A stretch of DNA of 64,000 bases from Phallus indusiatus (taxonomy: Eukaryota; Basidiomycota; Agaricomycetes; Phallales; Phallaceae), in contig JAQFWX010000003.1 of assembly GCA_027605045.1 (NCBI GenBank), positions 930,001 to 994,000 of the forward strand, written 5' to 3'. The position numbers and the translations under genes are program-made. Below the pieces are notes generated by a model. That model searched no databases. It had not been told where the DNA came from and worked only from the letters and a program-made list of their open reading frames with translations. Shown here piece by piece: positions 39,119-52,334 of the stretch (position 1 is its first letter; each line of letters opens with the position of its first letter).

Positions 39119-39819
39119 GATGGAAGACTAGACGAGAAGAAGAGAGGACCGTAGATGCGAGTAGAGGAAGGAGGGAGTAAAAGCAGAAAAGAAAGGAAAA
39201 AAAGAAAAAAGAAAGAAGAAAAAAATAGAAGAAGGGAAGGGCACAAGGGATGGATGGACGGATGGCAAAATGGACTCGGGAGACGAAAACAACGTGTAAA
39301 CGTGTATGGAAGGGGGAAGTGAGTATGTAACCAAACACAAATTTAAGCGTGGATATGTATATGTATATACGTGCGCCCACCCAAGTGAAAAAGAGAATTC
39401 AATTCAGTTCTGTGACGGTGAATTATGAAATATAAAGTTAGGTGTCAGAAAATGTGTATGTATGTATGTGTGGATGTGTGTGCGTAGATTATATATATAA
39501 AAAAATGGATGGAATGTAATAAGATTAAGTATAAATAATAAATTACTTATACTCGCAGATTGTCGATGTCGAGGGCGACGACGGCGACGATGAGGATGAT
39601 GATGATGGGCTCGGGGGAAAAGTGACGGTCAAAGAAGAGCAAAGAAAGAAGAGAGGAAAAGTAAAAAACTTTTTTCTATTTATTTTTAATTTTGTTTTTA
39701 TTTTTTTCGCTTTCCTGGGGCACAGTGGAACGGCGTTCTTTTTCCTATTTATATTTGTTTTTTTCGCTCTTGGAATTTATGCAGTGCAATGACATGACAA
39801 GACTATGACAGCCGGGCGT
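39119..39819. promoter_or_regulatory. Promoter and CU-rich leader of the CCCH gene
   Basis: 700 bp between the CCCH start and the choline kinase stop. From 39125 to 39245 the + strand is nearly all purine (GAAAAGAAAGG runs), so the CCCH leader would be CU-rich. TG/TATG repeats lie at 39455-39485 and T-rich runs at 39660-39765. No gene is supported. Confidence 0.45.
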
Positions 39820-41414
39820 CTACGCGGAATCATTCTGCAGTCTACGGAACCGTGACATGCGTGACAGCGCATATCCGATATAATCAAATCCGCTATCACT
39901 CTCCCCCGCGTCTTTGCAATTCTCGCCCTCCCGCTCCCGCCGGGTACCAATCTCAATGGAGCCATCGTCGTCACTGTCTCCGTCGCTGCCGTCGCTGTGC
40001 GCCTGCACAATCCCCCACACCGCCCACATTCCCTCAGACGCCCTAGACCATGCTTTCACCTGGGCGTCCATTTCTTCCAACCCTTTCTCCCCTTCTATCC
40101 CATATCCCCTGTAGAAATTATATCTTTCCGCCTTGTTAGGATACAACTCCTCCCTCATCACGTGTGGCGTCGTGCTGTGATAATTCGCCATCCATTCTTG
40201 AAAGTGGTTCCCGATGTCAAATGCCGCCCCATTGTACGATGCATATTCAAAGTCCACTACTATGATCTGTGTATGCACATGTGTGTGCGTGTGTTCTCAA
40301 TATAGACAATATATAATGTGATAATATAAAAAAAAACTTTTGCAGTTTTTGTGCTTACACGTTTGTGATCTTCCATCGTCCCCGCATTCCTCAGCTTGAG
40401 CAAATTACCATACTGCGTATCATTATGTGCGAACACTCGTTCACTCTTCCCGTGCCTCTTCTCCCAATTCATTAGCCAAGTCCAGTACTCTTCCCACTCT
40501 CGTTCAAATCTCTCTAGATCAATCTCTCGGATCCTCTCGTCCCGGTCTTGTAGTGCGTTCGCAACTCGCTTTGCCGGTCCTATCCATTTCCTCACGTTTC
40601 GGCGCACTCCTTCCTCAGGCAGCGATCCTCCATCCATATCTTCTGGTAACAGCAGTCCTCGCACATCAGCGCCGTGTAGCTCTCGCATCCGTCTGCCAAT
40701 CCATCGGCTCACAGTGGGCTCCCGCATCTCACCTGGCGTCAGCGGTGCACTATCAAAATACTGCTCCACTCGCCCATTTACAAACGTGCCATACACTCGA
40801 GGGCCAATACCATATCGCGTTGATAGAACATGAAGCATGTGTAGCTCGTGCCGACGGGAAATGAGAGAAGACGTAGATGGACCATATATCCTCAACAGCA
40901 ACGTCGATTGGCCGGCGTTAACACTGGCATTGACGTTATTGTGCACGAAAAAGACGGCGTTGGTTAAAGATCCGCTGACTTTTTCAATGCTTATTGTCGG
41001 AGCTGTCCACCCTTTGAAACCCAGTGCTTGTAAAATTTTCGCAAGGTCCATTTTGAAGGATAATTTGCTTAATTTAGAGAAAGAATATAAGCCTAGGAAT
41101 AAAAACTGCTGTATCATAATTTGTACGTACCGCATGTCTGATTCAAGGTACACAGGTACGTGTTTGAGCCTGCTCGTGCCATACTGACGAATAATGGTAG
41201 TTGCAGTACTAGGGGTGGCCTGAATGGATTGTGAAGCGGATGCTGTCCAAGAGCTGTTTATATTGGTAAGATTTGTCGTTGTTGTCGTTGTAGACATAGT
41301 TAAAACCGGTCCTGCTACGCTGGGGGGTATACCATCCATTTTGACAGAGTGGTACCACGCTGAAAGACCTCGGCAGACTCCGGATTTGAAGCTTGTTAGA
41401 TAAGGAGAGCGCAT
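39820..41414 (-). CDS. Choline/ethanolamine kinase
   Basis: Phosphorylates choline or ethanolamine, the first step of the Kennedy pathway for phosphatidylcholine and phosphatidylethanolamine, in the cytosol. Domain blocks: LKHVPVYLESDMR, MDLAKILQALGFKGW, EKVSGSLTNAVFFV, TLLLRIYGPS, RVEQYFDSAPLTPGEM, the Brenner phosphotransferase motif FAHNDTQYGNLLKL with catalytic His-Asn-Asp, and the choline kinase motif VVDFEYASYNGAAFDIGNHF with the magnesium-binding Asp/Glu. The C-terminal part holds an acidic insert (DGSDGDSDDDGS) unusual for the family. An intron with GTACGT donor near 41131 joins SDMR to KLSFKMDLAK. The Thr/Ser-rich N-terminus is poorly conserved, so the start is uncertain; MDGIPPSV at 41339 is an alternative. 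Choline versus ethanolamine preference cannot be told. Confidence 0.92.
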
Positions 41415-44400
41415 GCTAGTACTAATAGGAGTGCGTTGTTAGCTGTGTAGAGGTATACTTGAAAATTAGCAAATTAGGCGTTTTGAAAAGCGATTCTACC
41501 ATCAAGAATATACACCTGCGAGTTTTAACGGACTACTACCAGCAATGACGCCATGAGTCCCTTTGACTCCAATCCAATGCCCTTAGTAAGCATAAGGTCG
41601 AAATCGGTCGTGTGCAGACCAGTCCAGGGATAATTCGATATTTAATTAAGTCTTGTTTGAAGGAAATATCAACTAACATTTGAATGCGCTTTAGTTTCGT
41701 CACGATTGCCATATTTATTTTAGAATTCTCATGGTATCAATGCCTTCTGTCATCGCTGTCGGGCTCGGAAGCATACTGCCACTGCAATACCCCCGCTACT
41801 ATAAAACTGCAAATTACGTAAAAATTAGTCCAGCGCCCCGCGTTCTGCTTCTTCTCGGCATCGTGCCCCAAGTGTGCCCTTCCCATCTGTCGTTGATGTT
41901 TCGTTTGACATCTTGAAAACAACCAGAACATGTGCACATCGATGTACGATTGACATCTTTGAAATCATCATACTCTGATAGCGCAAAAGCAAGATCGCTG
42001 CTAACCTCAAACTAGACAACTTTAACCAGGTCATCATTCCGAGTGTTTGTCAGTCGCAATCTGCTTCTTCACGATCAACAGCTGAGAGCTCTTTGCAGAA
42101 GAAACCCTTCATTCAACGCCCTGACTACCATCAATCATCTATATGCCAGCCGGGAATTCGAAGTGTTTCAATATACACTACCTATACAATACATTAGGAA
42201 AAAAATTTTATAGCAAGAGTACGTACCTGTGTATGTATTATACACAATGCATGCATGTGATATGCACGCATCCAGTGCCAGCTTGCCAAGTAAGTATTCA
42301 ATACAGCTGAATTGCTTGTATGTACTCGGGATAATCGCCAATCTGCTGCGCCTTTCATATTTGCAATCCGTAACTCAAGCGAAGCCAATACTCGGAACAG
42401 ATTGAGTAATATCATGTATGTGTGTATGTATGTTTTATTATTTACCATACACACCACGACCGGCCATCTAGAATTCATCCGAATCCCCGCTTGATATTAC
42501 ATACTCATGTATGTGTATTTTTAAAAGTTCTCTACCCTTCACTACTATACATACGTACTAATAGGGCCACACTCCAAAGAATCTTCTCCCCGAAAACCGT
42601 CAACCTGACATTCAAAAGAATTAAGGTTTGCTGGTATACCATATAATAAGTTTGTTTGTAAGTCGGTCCGCACCTCCCGAAGAAGGGAAAAAAAACCGAT
42701 TTGCTGAAATTTGTTACTTGAACTTATCAGCCGGCTTTTCAGCAAGCTGCTCTCGAGAATCCGTCCGGATGCCAAGTCTCGAGCTGGTTCGAAAAGTTCC
42801 CTTGCTATCTACATACATCGTGCGGGGAGGACTGTAGCCCTGGTTAAATCTCACGGAGTATTACAGGAATTACCGTACTCTCCCAGGCCTCAAAGAACAC
42901 GATCGTACTTCATCGATAGTCTTATTTGGGTTCAACGAGGTCTAACGTGATTTCAGTCCGATTTCATGTGGACATCCGAGTCGGCCCAGACTCGGACAGT
43001 CTTGTCCTTTTCGAGTGAACCACCAATGCTTACGATCTCGCTCAGGTTTCAGGGATGGTTAGTCGTTACATAGCGCTTTGAAAACCTTATTCTGTCAAAT
43101 CAATAATCAAGAACCCGTATTCAGGATATAGCTTTCCTTCGATTATCCCACGGCCGCCGCATCTAAAAGAAATATGACCGAGATCTGCTAATATGAATGA
43201 CTACATAAACTATATCACACCGTGTGCTCTGCGGGGTATAACGTTTAATGATTTTCAATCGTTTAGGTAAAATGACCTCGGTTCAGAAAAGTAAGTTGTC
43301 TGTGTGTGTATGTGTCATCCTTGTGCGCTCTTCTCAATTTAGAAACTCAAAGCGCATGGTCTTTGGACTTCTTTTGTTTTAAGCACATCACGAAGAAGCT
43401 TTAGAGTCATTTCAAAGAAAAAACGCTCGCTGGTCAGAGAACAATCAAAAGGACATACATATCACTTCCAGAATGTGCCGTTCGAGTCGTACCGATTGTA
43501 CCTACCTTTCTGCAAAAAGAAGCAGACAAAGGTAATTTCTCCACGTTTTTAATTTTATCTTCCCTACTTTTATCTCTCCCTATCTTTTGTCTTTATCGAC
43601 CCTGGTTTTTTTCCTTTTGATCGGCATAAGTCACTCGCCCCTTACTTTACATATAAGGTAAACAAACAAATACAAAGGCCTATTGTCATTCGTGCATGTA
43701 CGTTTATTTCACTATCATTTTTATATTTCACGCTTTCACAAGATCTATGTACGTGCTCGTTGAATAGTAAGATTAAGACCGTTCACTCGAGATCTATATG
43801 CCTCTTTGATTGTCACCCAGCGCTTTCCTTTACAGGTAAGGATGGTAATAGCCTGTCCTCCGACATTCTTTCTACCAGCGGGGTTTCTCGGAAGGATCAT
43901 TCTCAGAAGTCTCACAAGAAATACTCGATTTTTTTTAAAGATGAGCCAGCTTTTTTTTCATGTGCGCGTGCATGTGTGTTCGGATAACCAAAAAGGAAAG
44001 AGTGTGCGTGAGCATTTTTTGGATTTGACCGTTTGAATATTTCAAATAAGAGCTCACCGATCGCGTTAGATAGAGTTTACCTTATCAATATACTATCACC
44101 TGGGGAATTTCTCGAGACCGGTCCTTGCGGTGTGTACTTAATCGGAACATTAATTAAACTGTGAAAGTTGTTGTCGGTTGCGACTAGCGGGCTCTTCTGA
44201 AAGGCTAGCCTTTCCAAGGCTTACAGGTATGTATGTATCGATTTTTTAGCGGTCAATATGTGACTCTAATAATACCTCAGTCAAATCTTCCGGCTTGCAA
44301 GGTTGTTTCACAAATAAGAGAACCCTCGACTTATGGCTTCTCCAAGCTTGGCTATTCCAACTTATGACGGATCTCGGACTTTACGGAATTAGATATGGCT

Positions 44401-47400
44401 GTGGAAGATTTGTAATCGTTGATAACTGGATGCAAAGGCCTTAATTGACATGAACGGCCAGGCGGTGCAGCAATACCATAGCCCTATGTTTTAATACAAG
44501 TCTATGCCGATTACTACTACAGAGCCTGGCCCTCGATCCAGTGCCGGGATTTGCGCCAAACTAGAATTTGACTGATGGGAGTCACATATATATAAAGTAA
44601 AATCAGTCATCTCCCGTGTCAAATGACCGGAAAATAATGATAAGTTCGATAATGAAGACAGGGATATTAAGCACAATCAATGATCTGCCTATTATATCTC
44701 TATCATCCTTGTTTCTCAGCAGATCTCATCTAACATGCATAACGTTTCAAAAAATTACATCATAGCTATACTGAATTTCAAATTCAAATCTATGCGCTCT
44801 CTCGTAAATAAGTAGGAAGAGTATGATGGGAGTTTTTCTGTCACAGACGTGGGTTCGTGTCATAGCCCGACTCTTCATCCCTCATTTAGTTAGTAGCTGC
44901 AGGTTCATCTCAACAGGAGCCTGGAAGTTTACCATTCTAACATATATGCACTATTGGTAATGGGCATATATGCACGTGGACCTACTCTGTTGGGGGTTTT
45001 ATTTAGGTTTGATAAGATCAACTGATATAACTGTCGTTCTGTCGCATACCTATACTTGCATATATGTAACACGATTTTTCATTAGCAATTTGCGATTATC
45101 GAGACGCTCCATGCCACTTATTGAGCACTTATTGAGCAATTTACTAATGGTGGTGCTCTCCGGGAGAATTTTATTTTTTTTGTTCCGTTCTTGATAACTT
45201 TAAAAAGCGAGCAACAAGGTCTCCTTCTTATCCCGTGGTCATAACGTTTGCCTAGAGCTCAGGTACATAGCTTAGAAACCACAACCAACCTGAGTACATA
45301 AGTACGATCAGCCGCGCATGTTAATCTATTCCAAGTCATATGTACCATGGTCTAACGTGTCATATGAAAATAATTTTTGATAAAACGTTTCCAAGTCTGG
45401 CTGTTGTATAGTACTTGTTCATTCCCGTTTCGTGGAACGAAATGGAAAAAAAAACGCCCAAAAGGTTACAATCATGATGGAGTAATGTCGCGTAAGATAT
45501 CGATGTTGTGAGCCACACCGACTGAAAAAGAAAAAAGAACACACATTGGCTATCGGATGAAATATACATCGACGGCTTAAAAATACGCATGGCTGAATAT
45601 GAGAATTCCATATGTATGTGCATCTGAACTTGGCATTGATACTGCAAATCATTTTTTCCTCGTCGGACATTGGTCTGGAAAGGGAAACTTCCTTCGAGAA
45701 TGGCGCACCTCTTACGTGGTATTTGCTTTTCAGACTAATTATACCCAGGAAGCTCAATGGGGGTGAGGCTATTTGCATACACGGAACTTCAATGTTCCCA
45801 TCGACAAACCAGGGTGAAGCCTTGAATTTCCTTCGTGCAGCGGCATTTCCTATAGATTATGGTGTTGTCGTTCTTCTTTTCTTTTCAGGATGTAAAACCG
45901 AGTACTTTACACATCTCCAATGGGTTTTAGAGTCAACAATAGGGCTTAATGTTTTCTAAGAATAGTTCATGTGAGCCAAGGAAAGTTAGCTTATTATGGC
46001 GAAAGAAGGAAGAAAGGAATGGCTCGGAAAGGAACAACGAGATCACTCCATGAATGCATTTAATTATGCATTCAGTTTTATATACAGTCACCAGTGTGGG
46101 ACACCCTACTAAGAGTTATCTTTGATAGCTTTGACCTCTTTCGGACTTGTTACCATTTAATTCATCGCCGCTGTCTGACCGTTTTTATCCGGGACGGTTA
46201 TGCAGACAGCACGCTAACTAGTACTGGCAATTGACAAAATTGTCAACTCTTGGTACTTCGTCACTGTGAACGTTCTCGTTCTTCTGCTTCTCACTGACAT
46301 TTTTGCAGATCTTCTTTTTTCCCTCGACCCGCGTAAAAGCGCATAAATGACGGAGTTGATCAATGGTAAAGCGACAAAGGGTTCGTTGACGGGCGCACCT
46401 CCATCATGCATCTTCCGTCACTGAACTTAAACTGAGTGGGAATTTAAGTCCACTTCGCCGGTCTACGACGGTTAACCGAGTCCAGTACGATCTCTTTTCT
46501 TCCGATTTATCCTAATTAGTTAATTCCTTACTCAGAGAAAGTTCTCGTTATTATGCTGTTGGTATTACGCTGCACCTACAATTATGGTAGATGGTACTAT
46601 TGATATCGATTATCTCAGTGTTAGCGATTCTAGTGCACATTGACAATTGGCTAAGCCGTGCTTCTCTGGCATCTTTCGAAGCAGGTTATGCCGTGAGTTG
46701 GAGAGGAAAACTACAAGACAAGAAAGGCATGAACAATGGTTCCAGACATGTTGCGGCTTTAATCTCGTCATGACCGCATGTATTTTGATATATCGCTCGT
46801 AGTTTTCATTATGTACTTACCGTGGTCATGACGCTATGCTAACAATATTTGGGTGTTCTTATCTACAGGATGTATTTTGATTACTATCTCCTTTTTACTG
46901 GTCCCGGATTCGCTTTACTAATTCAACCCCTCATCGTTATATGCTATAGCGCTGCGGGGTGGTATGTACAGGGTTAACCTGCACAGTATTCCTTTTCATT
47001 TTTTTCCGTGAATTAAAATGAAACAAAATGATCAAGATGCACCAGTGGATCATTCGCTTCAGGCAACATTTACATGTTTATAAGTGGCAATGTTGGATTC
47101 GTCATTCGATGCAATGCAATAAAATGCAGCGAATTTAATTTAATCGGTTGTTATATAAATAAACCACCCAATACTTTAATTGTGTGAACCCCGTCTCTGC
47201 ACCTCTACCAAGTATGGTACAAATGTAGATGTGGCTGTGATAGTAACGCCGAGTTGCGTATTCTAGATATCTAGCCATATGCAATCATGCCAGATTGAGT
47301 CCGCTTATTTATCGACGGATTCAGAAGCGAGATGAGAGCGTTTCGAATCAGATAGAATCCATGTGTACATCTCCATTTTCCCACCCGAGAAGACTTCTAC

Positions 47401-49244
47401 TCACCCAAGACCCTCGGTTATTATATAGGCCCCGCAGTGAAAACTTAAAAAAATCTCATCATGATTCGAATTGACACCAGTCACGATGTGCATCCTAAGA
47501 CTCTTGACGTATACCCTTGACTGACATATGACAAGAAGCAGCAAACAATGCTATTGATGAAGGGAGTCCGAGAGGGAGAAAAGATAAGCTTCCATTTTTT
47601 AACAAAGGTTTTGTGTGGCACCTGTCTCTCGCAAAAAAATGCTGCTATGACCTTCCTTATAATAGCTCATTACTAGTTACTACCTTCATAAGCGACAAAT
47701 AGGCATATACTATTTTGGCCTCAATTTTCAATACGCAAGAAAATAAAATTTCAGACACGCATTTAGTTGAAAATGCGTAACTTAGTGCATTCAGTTAAAT
47801 TTTCGGAGGGCTAGAAGCCAAGTGAATGATGCGACAATCGCAGGTGTCACCTTGCTTTAGCATATACATAGATAAGCAATGAGCGGATTCGTTGAATATT
47901 GACTATCATAAGCATTGGGCAGGTCGCCGTTTGAAAAACGAAAAGAATAATAGTAGGACGTACTTGGTAAGAACATTGATTTAAAGGAGTACTAAACAGA
48001 AACGTATTACTATTGCCGCTCCTTTTTAGTATAAACCAAAAAGGGGATACAAGTACTCGAGGATCAATGGCAGTGAAAGGTAGTTAAGGAACCATCATGC
48101 AAAACAATTGCAGTCCACACGGCTTACTACTGCAGCAGGGCAGCGGTCATTTAGCTAATAATATATTTTCCAAATCCAATACATTTTTATTGCTCCATCG
48201 GAGAGCTGATATGCCGTAAATTTATCGATCACATTGAAACGGGACCGAGATTCCTAATAGAACTAATTATTATATGGAGCACCTATCGATGTTTATAAAT
48301 CTGAAACTTAAAAACACGTGTTGATGAATTGGAGTCCGAGCTCCAGCTTTTGTCCCTGCTTCTCTGTTTCGCAGTTAAGCCGAAGGCACTATGAGTGTCA
48401 AATTACTATATTATATATGCATTGCGCCCCCAAACAACGGATGTGGAATAAATAAATATTGAAGGATAATTGTTAATGAGACTCACCAGTTTATGAAGAT
48501 AGTAGAAAATGATAAAGGGAACACAGTTGTGTTATTGATGGTTTTATGTAAATATAGATCTCACTACTAATACTAGCCACAATGACATACCCTCAGAAGT
48601 CAGAGATGCAATTTATTCGGCCAAAAATGCAACCGCATTAGTTCTATTCCAATACATTCTCTGTACCTAAAAAACGGGTTAGAAGTAAGCTCGAATTGAA
48701 AAAAAAAGCGCAAAACGCACAGAACGAGCGCTTTCATCGATACGTTGAAATGCGAAAAAGATCGGAAGTAATGAACCATCAGATTTTTTTTTTTATAAAA
48801 ATACAAATGGAAATGTTATTTGGTAAAATAACCTTCCGCTGTTTGAACCTTTACTTGGAATTGAAGTGGAAAAAAAGCTTAAGAGTGGGCTATACATAGA
48901 CCAACCTCATATGTACCAATCCGCCCGCATATTCATAATTACAAATTTCACGGGTAATAAAATTAATCGGTTTTCCTCAACGACGACCAGGTGCCCTTGT
49001 TACTTAAAGACCACAAATTACTCTATATAAACATCTATTGTCTAGACATTCTAAATACACGTAACATTTCCAAGAAGAAAGCCGAAACATAAATTGAAGG
49101 TGAACGTACAACACGCACACCTCAAACTGTACTCTGTACTTCCGCCGAAGCATTTATTGAATGACCGGCCATCTCATTTTTGGTATCTTCCGTATCAATG
49201 GGACGGATCCGAATGGCGAGCGAAAGCTAAAAGACAAGGAATGA
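41415..49244. other. Gene-poor stretch of 7.8 kb
   Basis: No open frame above about 120 codons and no series of spliceable, recognisable exons is visible on either strand. Base composition is A+T-rich with short TATG, TGTA and T-run repeats (for example 42411-42434), a small inverted repeat at 46051-46073, and no terminal repeats or transposase/reverse transcriptase signature that I can recognise. The only protein-like item is a broken small frame at 41737-41911. It may hold old transposon debris, non-coding RNA or regulatory DNA for the flanking choline kinase and MFS genes; none of these is shown. Confidence 0.6.
42411..42434. repeat. TATG/TGTA short tandem repeat
   Basis: A run of TATG and TGTG units (ATGTATGTGTGTATGTATGT) inside the gene-poor stretch. 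Similar shorter runs lie at 39455-39480 and 42505-42520. Confidence 0.6.
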
Positions 49245-51680
49245 TTATATACAATTGCAGGAGTCTGGTTGACTAACCAGAAACGCCAAGCCCAGGCAAC
49301 ATACGCAGGTAATCCAAATCCACTGTAAAAGCAAGTTTATGGAAGACTCCCGGCTGCCAGAAGAATTATGTAACTTACAGATAGGGCGGAAGACACGTCG
49401 TGAAGAACTTCTAATCTCAAAGTTATCGGTCTTAAATGGACCAACTTCCGCAAATCGTCTGAAAGGTTTGCTTCCCTTACTGGGGAATTTTTGGGGAGGG
49501 TTTGAGAAAGCCTGCTGTCAAATATGGCACCCGCCACTGACTGGTACAAAATGTTAGTTATGAATGTCAGCCATTATATAAGTAAGACTTTTTTTACAAG
49601 ACCAGACGTTGCGCCTATAAACCGAACCAAGAAAAAAGCGCTTGTTGTGCAAGCTCGATCTTCATTTGTCATTCCGTTGGTAATTGCAGCGAAAGGTGCA
49701 TGGAATAACATTCCGATCCCAATCCCAGCAATCAAGGGATATATTTCTTTTAAAATTAAAGGGCTTTTGTTACTGAGCATTGTCAACAATCCTAAACATC
49801 CGCTTCATCATCGATCGTAGAGCCGCTTTGAAATTAAAAACTCACCGAAGCCCAAAGTCGACAGACCCAAACCAACAATCACAACAATCTTATAACATCT
49901 CGTGTCCTTGGTTTTCTTGGAGTAGTAATCATTGAATAATGCAACGGGAATGGAGGCAAGGGCGCTTCCTAATGAGTAAGGTAACATAAGAACGCCACAT
50001 AACAAAGGTCCGATTCCTAAAACGGCCTACATGATGATTAAATACGTTATTTGTTAAATGGGTTCATCACGGAACTCACTTGAAAAAATAATGCTAAATA
50101 GAATGTTCCGGCATTAAATGCTACGTTATGGAAAAATGTAATTATTAAGATGATAACTAGTCGGGAAAAATTAAAAAAAAACCGCCATGAAACAAAATGA
50201 ATAAACACCACCTTCTGTACGAGAACTGAATAGGACCTTTGGAAGAATAGCAACTCTTGTAGTATAGAATTCGTATAGTACCCCGACAACGAGAAGCAGT
50301 AACCCGGTTGAAAGTAAAGCTATCGCAACAGGGGCACTCCCTAGCAAATCATCAGCCTGTGTTGAGATTTATAAGCAAACTGACGTACAGGACAGCTGTC
50401 CAGCTAAACTGAGTCCCAAGACCGTAGAGGATGTTCCCACCACTAAAAGAAGGCTAGGAAAAATGTAAGCGGATTAAAGACAGAAAAACACAACGTCTTA
50501 CACTCCAATGAAGTCAAATTCATGTAAAAATGTGTTTTTCAGCATCGCCAAAGAAAATGGCGGAACTTCAGGTAATTTGAAGAATCGAAGCGAGCAATAT
50601 AGGAGGATAAATGCTACAAAACCAACAGGTATGTTCATATAAACTATTTTTTAAAATGTCAGGCAGAAACCAGATGAATGAGATGAGCCACATACACGCC
50701 CAGCGCCATGATAAAATCTGAGACTGTTCGCCTATATAGATTAATGGTTAAAAGAAGCCTCTCAGAGTAGATGTAGGAAAACCTACTAAAGACTCCGCCC
50801 AGGATTGGACCGGCTATAGCGGAAGCACTCCAAGTCAAACTGAGAGCTTGGGACCATTTGTGTTTTTCGGAAGGGGTGACGATTTCACTGGTAAGGACCC
50901 AACTGATTGGACGAAATTAGTAGGGAAGTACAATGAGTACTTTAGGCCCTACATTGAATTGACGATACCTCCAGCGCCCATCCCTTGGAACGAACGAGCT
51001 AAAATCAACCACAAAGCATTCTGAATACAAAATGAGACTAAATGCTGAGGAGAGATCTAAACACTCACCTGAGCCAAACCACAGAAAGTCGATCCCAATA
51101 CAAAGACTGAGATACTGAAGAATAAGACGGCCTTGATAATCGATTATAAGCAAAGCAAATAGACAAATGAGAGGTATATAATTTTTTGTCAGCGTTACCT
51201 TCCTTCCAAATAGGCGGGAAAACACGGGATAGACAGGCTGGCAAGCGGTCTGGGTAAGCATATAAGCTACACCAACCCAAGAATACTGAGTGGGAGACGC
51301 GTTTAATTCCGACGCGATGGTGGGTAAACTAGTTGAGACAATAGTCTGTACCCATTGAGTTTAGCAGGTGACCTTCATTTGTTCAATGAGAACGACATTA
51401 CCGCATCGGTGGTTGCAAGGAACAATGCCAAAGCAGCTCTGTTCGACGCGAGTTAATATTATGCCCTTGATAATATGTAAAACTTGACACACCCTATATG
51501 TGCGATCAAGAGCGAAATAAACCGGGAGGTGGCGCCTGCAATGTAAGAAAAACCCAAGAGTTTGAATACATGAGAGTATAACAGAAAAAGTGGGTATTAG
51601 GCACCAATAGGACGAGTCTCGTTTGCTTCATTAACGGTTGCCAGTGTTGAAGAACTGAGTGAAGGCTTTTCGAGAGGCAT
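49245..51680 (-). CDS. MFS transporter, DHA2-like (14-helix drug/H+ antiporter type)
   Basis: Starts MPLEKPSLSSSTLATV at 51680. Spliced exons give RAALALFLATTDATIVSTSL, PTIASELNASPTQYSWVGVA, YMLTQTACQPVYPVFSRLFG-RK (motif A-like loop), AVLFFSISVFVLGSTFCGLA, LARSFQGMGAGGIVN, SEIVTPSEKHKWSQALSLTW, SAIAGPILGGVFSR, LMLPYSLGSALASIPVALF, YPLIAGIGIGMLFHAP, CTTSAFFLVRFIGATSG. The last exon supplies a final helix (ALSWIWITCVCCLGLAFLVS) and ends at 49245. The D-TIVSTSLPTIASEL block is typical of DHA2 transporters that export drugs or move basic amino acids into the vacuole; the substrate is unknown. About 12 introns of near 50-60 nt. Exon joins at 49800-50750 were only partly traced; I saw no disabling stop. 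Confidence 0.82.
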
Positions 51681-52334
51681 TTTTCGCAGAACCACGCTGG
51701 AAATGAGACAAAGATGTCTGAACAGTTAGGCAAACCATTGTAAAAGAAACAGCGGGTTTTTATAAAGAAAATCAAACAGGACACAATGCAAGGTAGAAGA
51801 ACGAGAAATTCCTAACAAACAAAAGTAGGCAAAGACAAAGAGCACCGGATTAGGGAAGATACGGCATTTGCTGTGGCGCAAGGAGTGAAGAACGATCGTA
51901 AAATCGAAATGACGCAGCGTTGTTTTTCATGAAGATGGTATTTCGGTAAAGAATAATAATATTTTGATTTTAATTTTTTTGAGGAGAAGAAATTATCAAG
52001 GGAAAATGGAAGGGGTATGTATCTTGTGACGGCAGAGGAAGTACCGTCGAAGCTTCGGCAATCTTGCTTATGTCAAAGCTTGAGAATTCCTGGTCGCCGG
52101 CTAAAAAAGACCTCGTCCTGACAGCATCCCTAGTTATCGTCTGACAATATTTTCAGTGCTGTCTGCCGTAAAAATTATTACATATATTTATATTAGATAT
52201 ATCTACGTCGTATGTTGTGTGGGTGTGGGTGCATGTCTATCTCTATCCAATTGCTTTTCTACGTCGGTCCGCATCGTGGTGGTCTGACGAGGAATGCCCT
52301 ACATCTACACCAATAGGTGCAGAGTCACAAAAAT
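51681..52334. promoter_or_regulatory. Intergenic region upstream of the MFS transporter
   Basis: 650 bp between the MFS start and the DnaJ stop on the same strand. It should hold the MFS promoter and the 3' UTR of the DnaJ gene. No gene is seen. Confidence 0.45.

Noticed and set aside
43262..43535. Small spliced ORF candidate (MTSVQK, GTAAGT donor near 43291, TTTAG acceptor)
   Set aside because: After the splice the frame stops soon and no family is recognised; the other frames are open only by chance.
43885..43903. TCGGAAGGATCATT, similar to the 3' end of 18S rRNA
   Set aside because: Only about 12 bases match and the surrounding sequence is not rRNA.
45419..45959. Overlapping open frames of about 115-119 codons on both strands
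   Set aside because: Low-complexity, no recognisable motif, no splice partners, and in an AT-rich gap where such frames arise by chance.
46051..46073. Inverted repeat TGAATGCA...TGCATTCA
   Set aside because: Short 8-bp arms in AT-rich DNA without target duplications or an internal gene; not enough for a mobile element.
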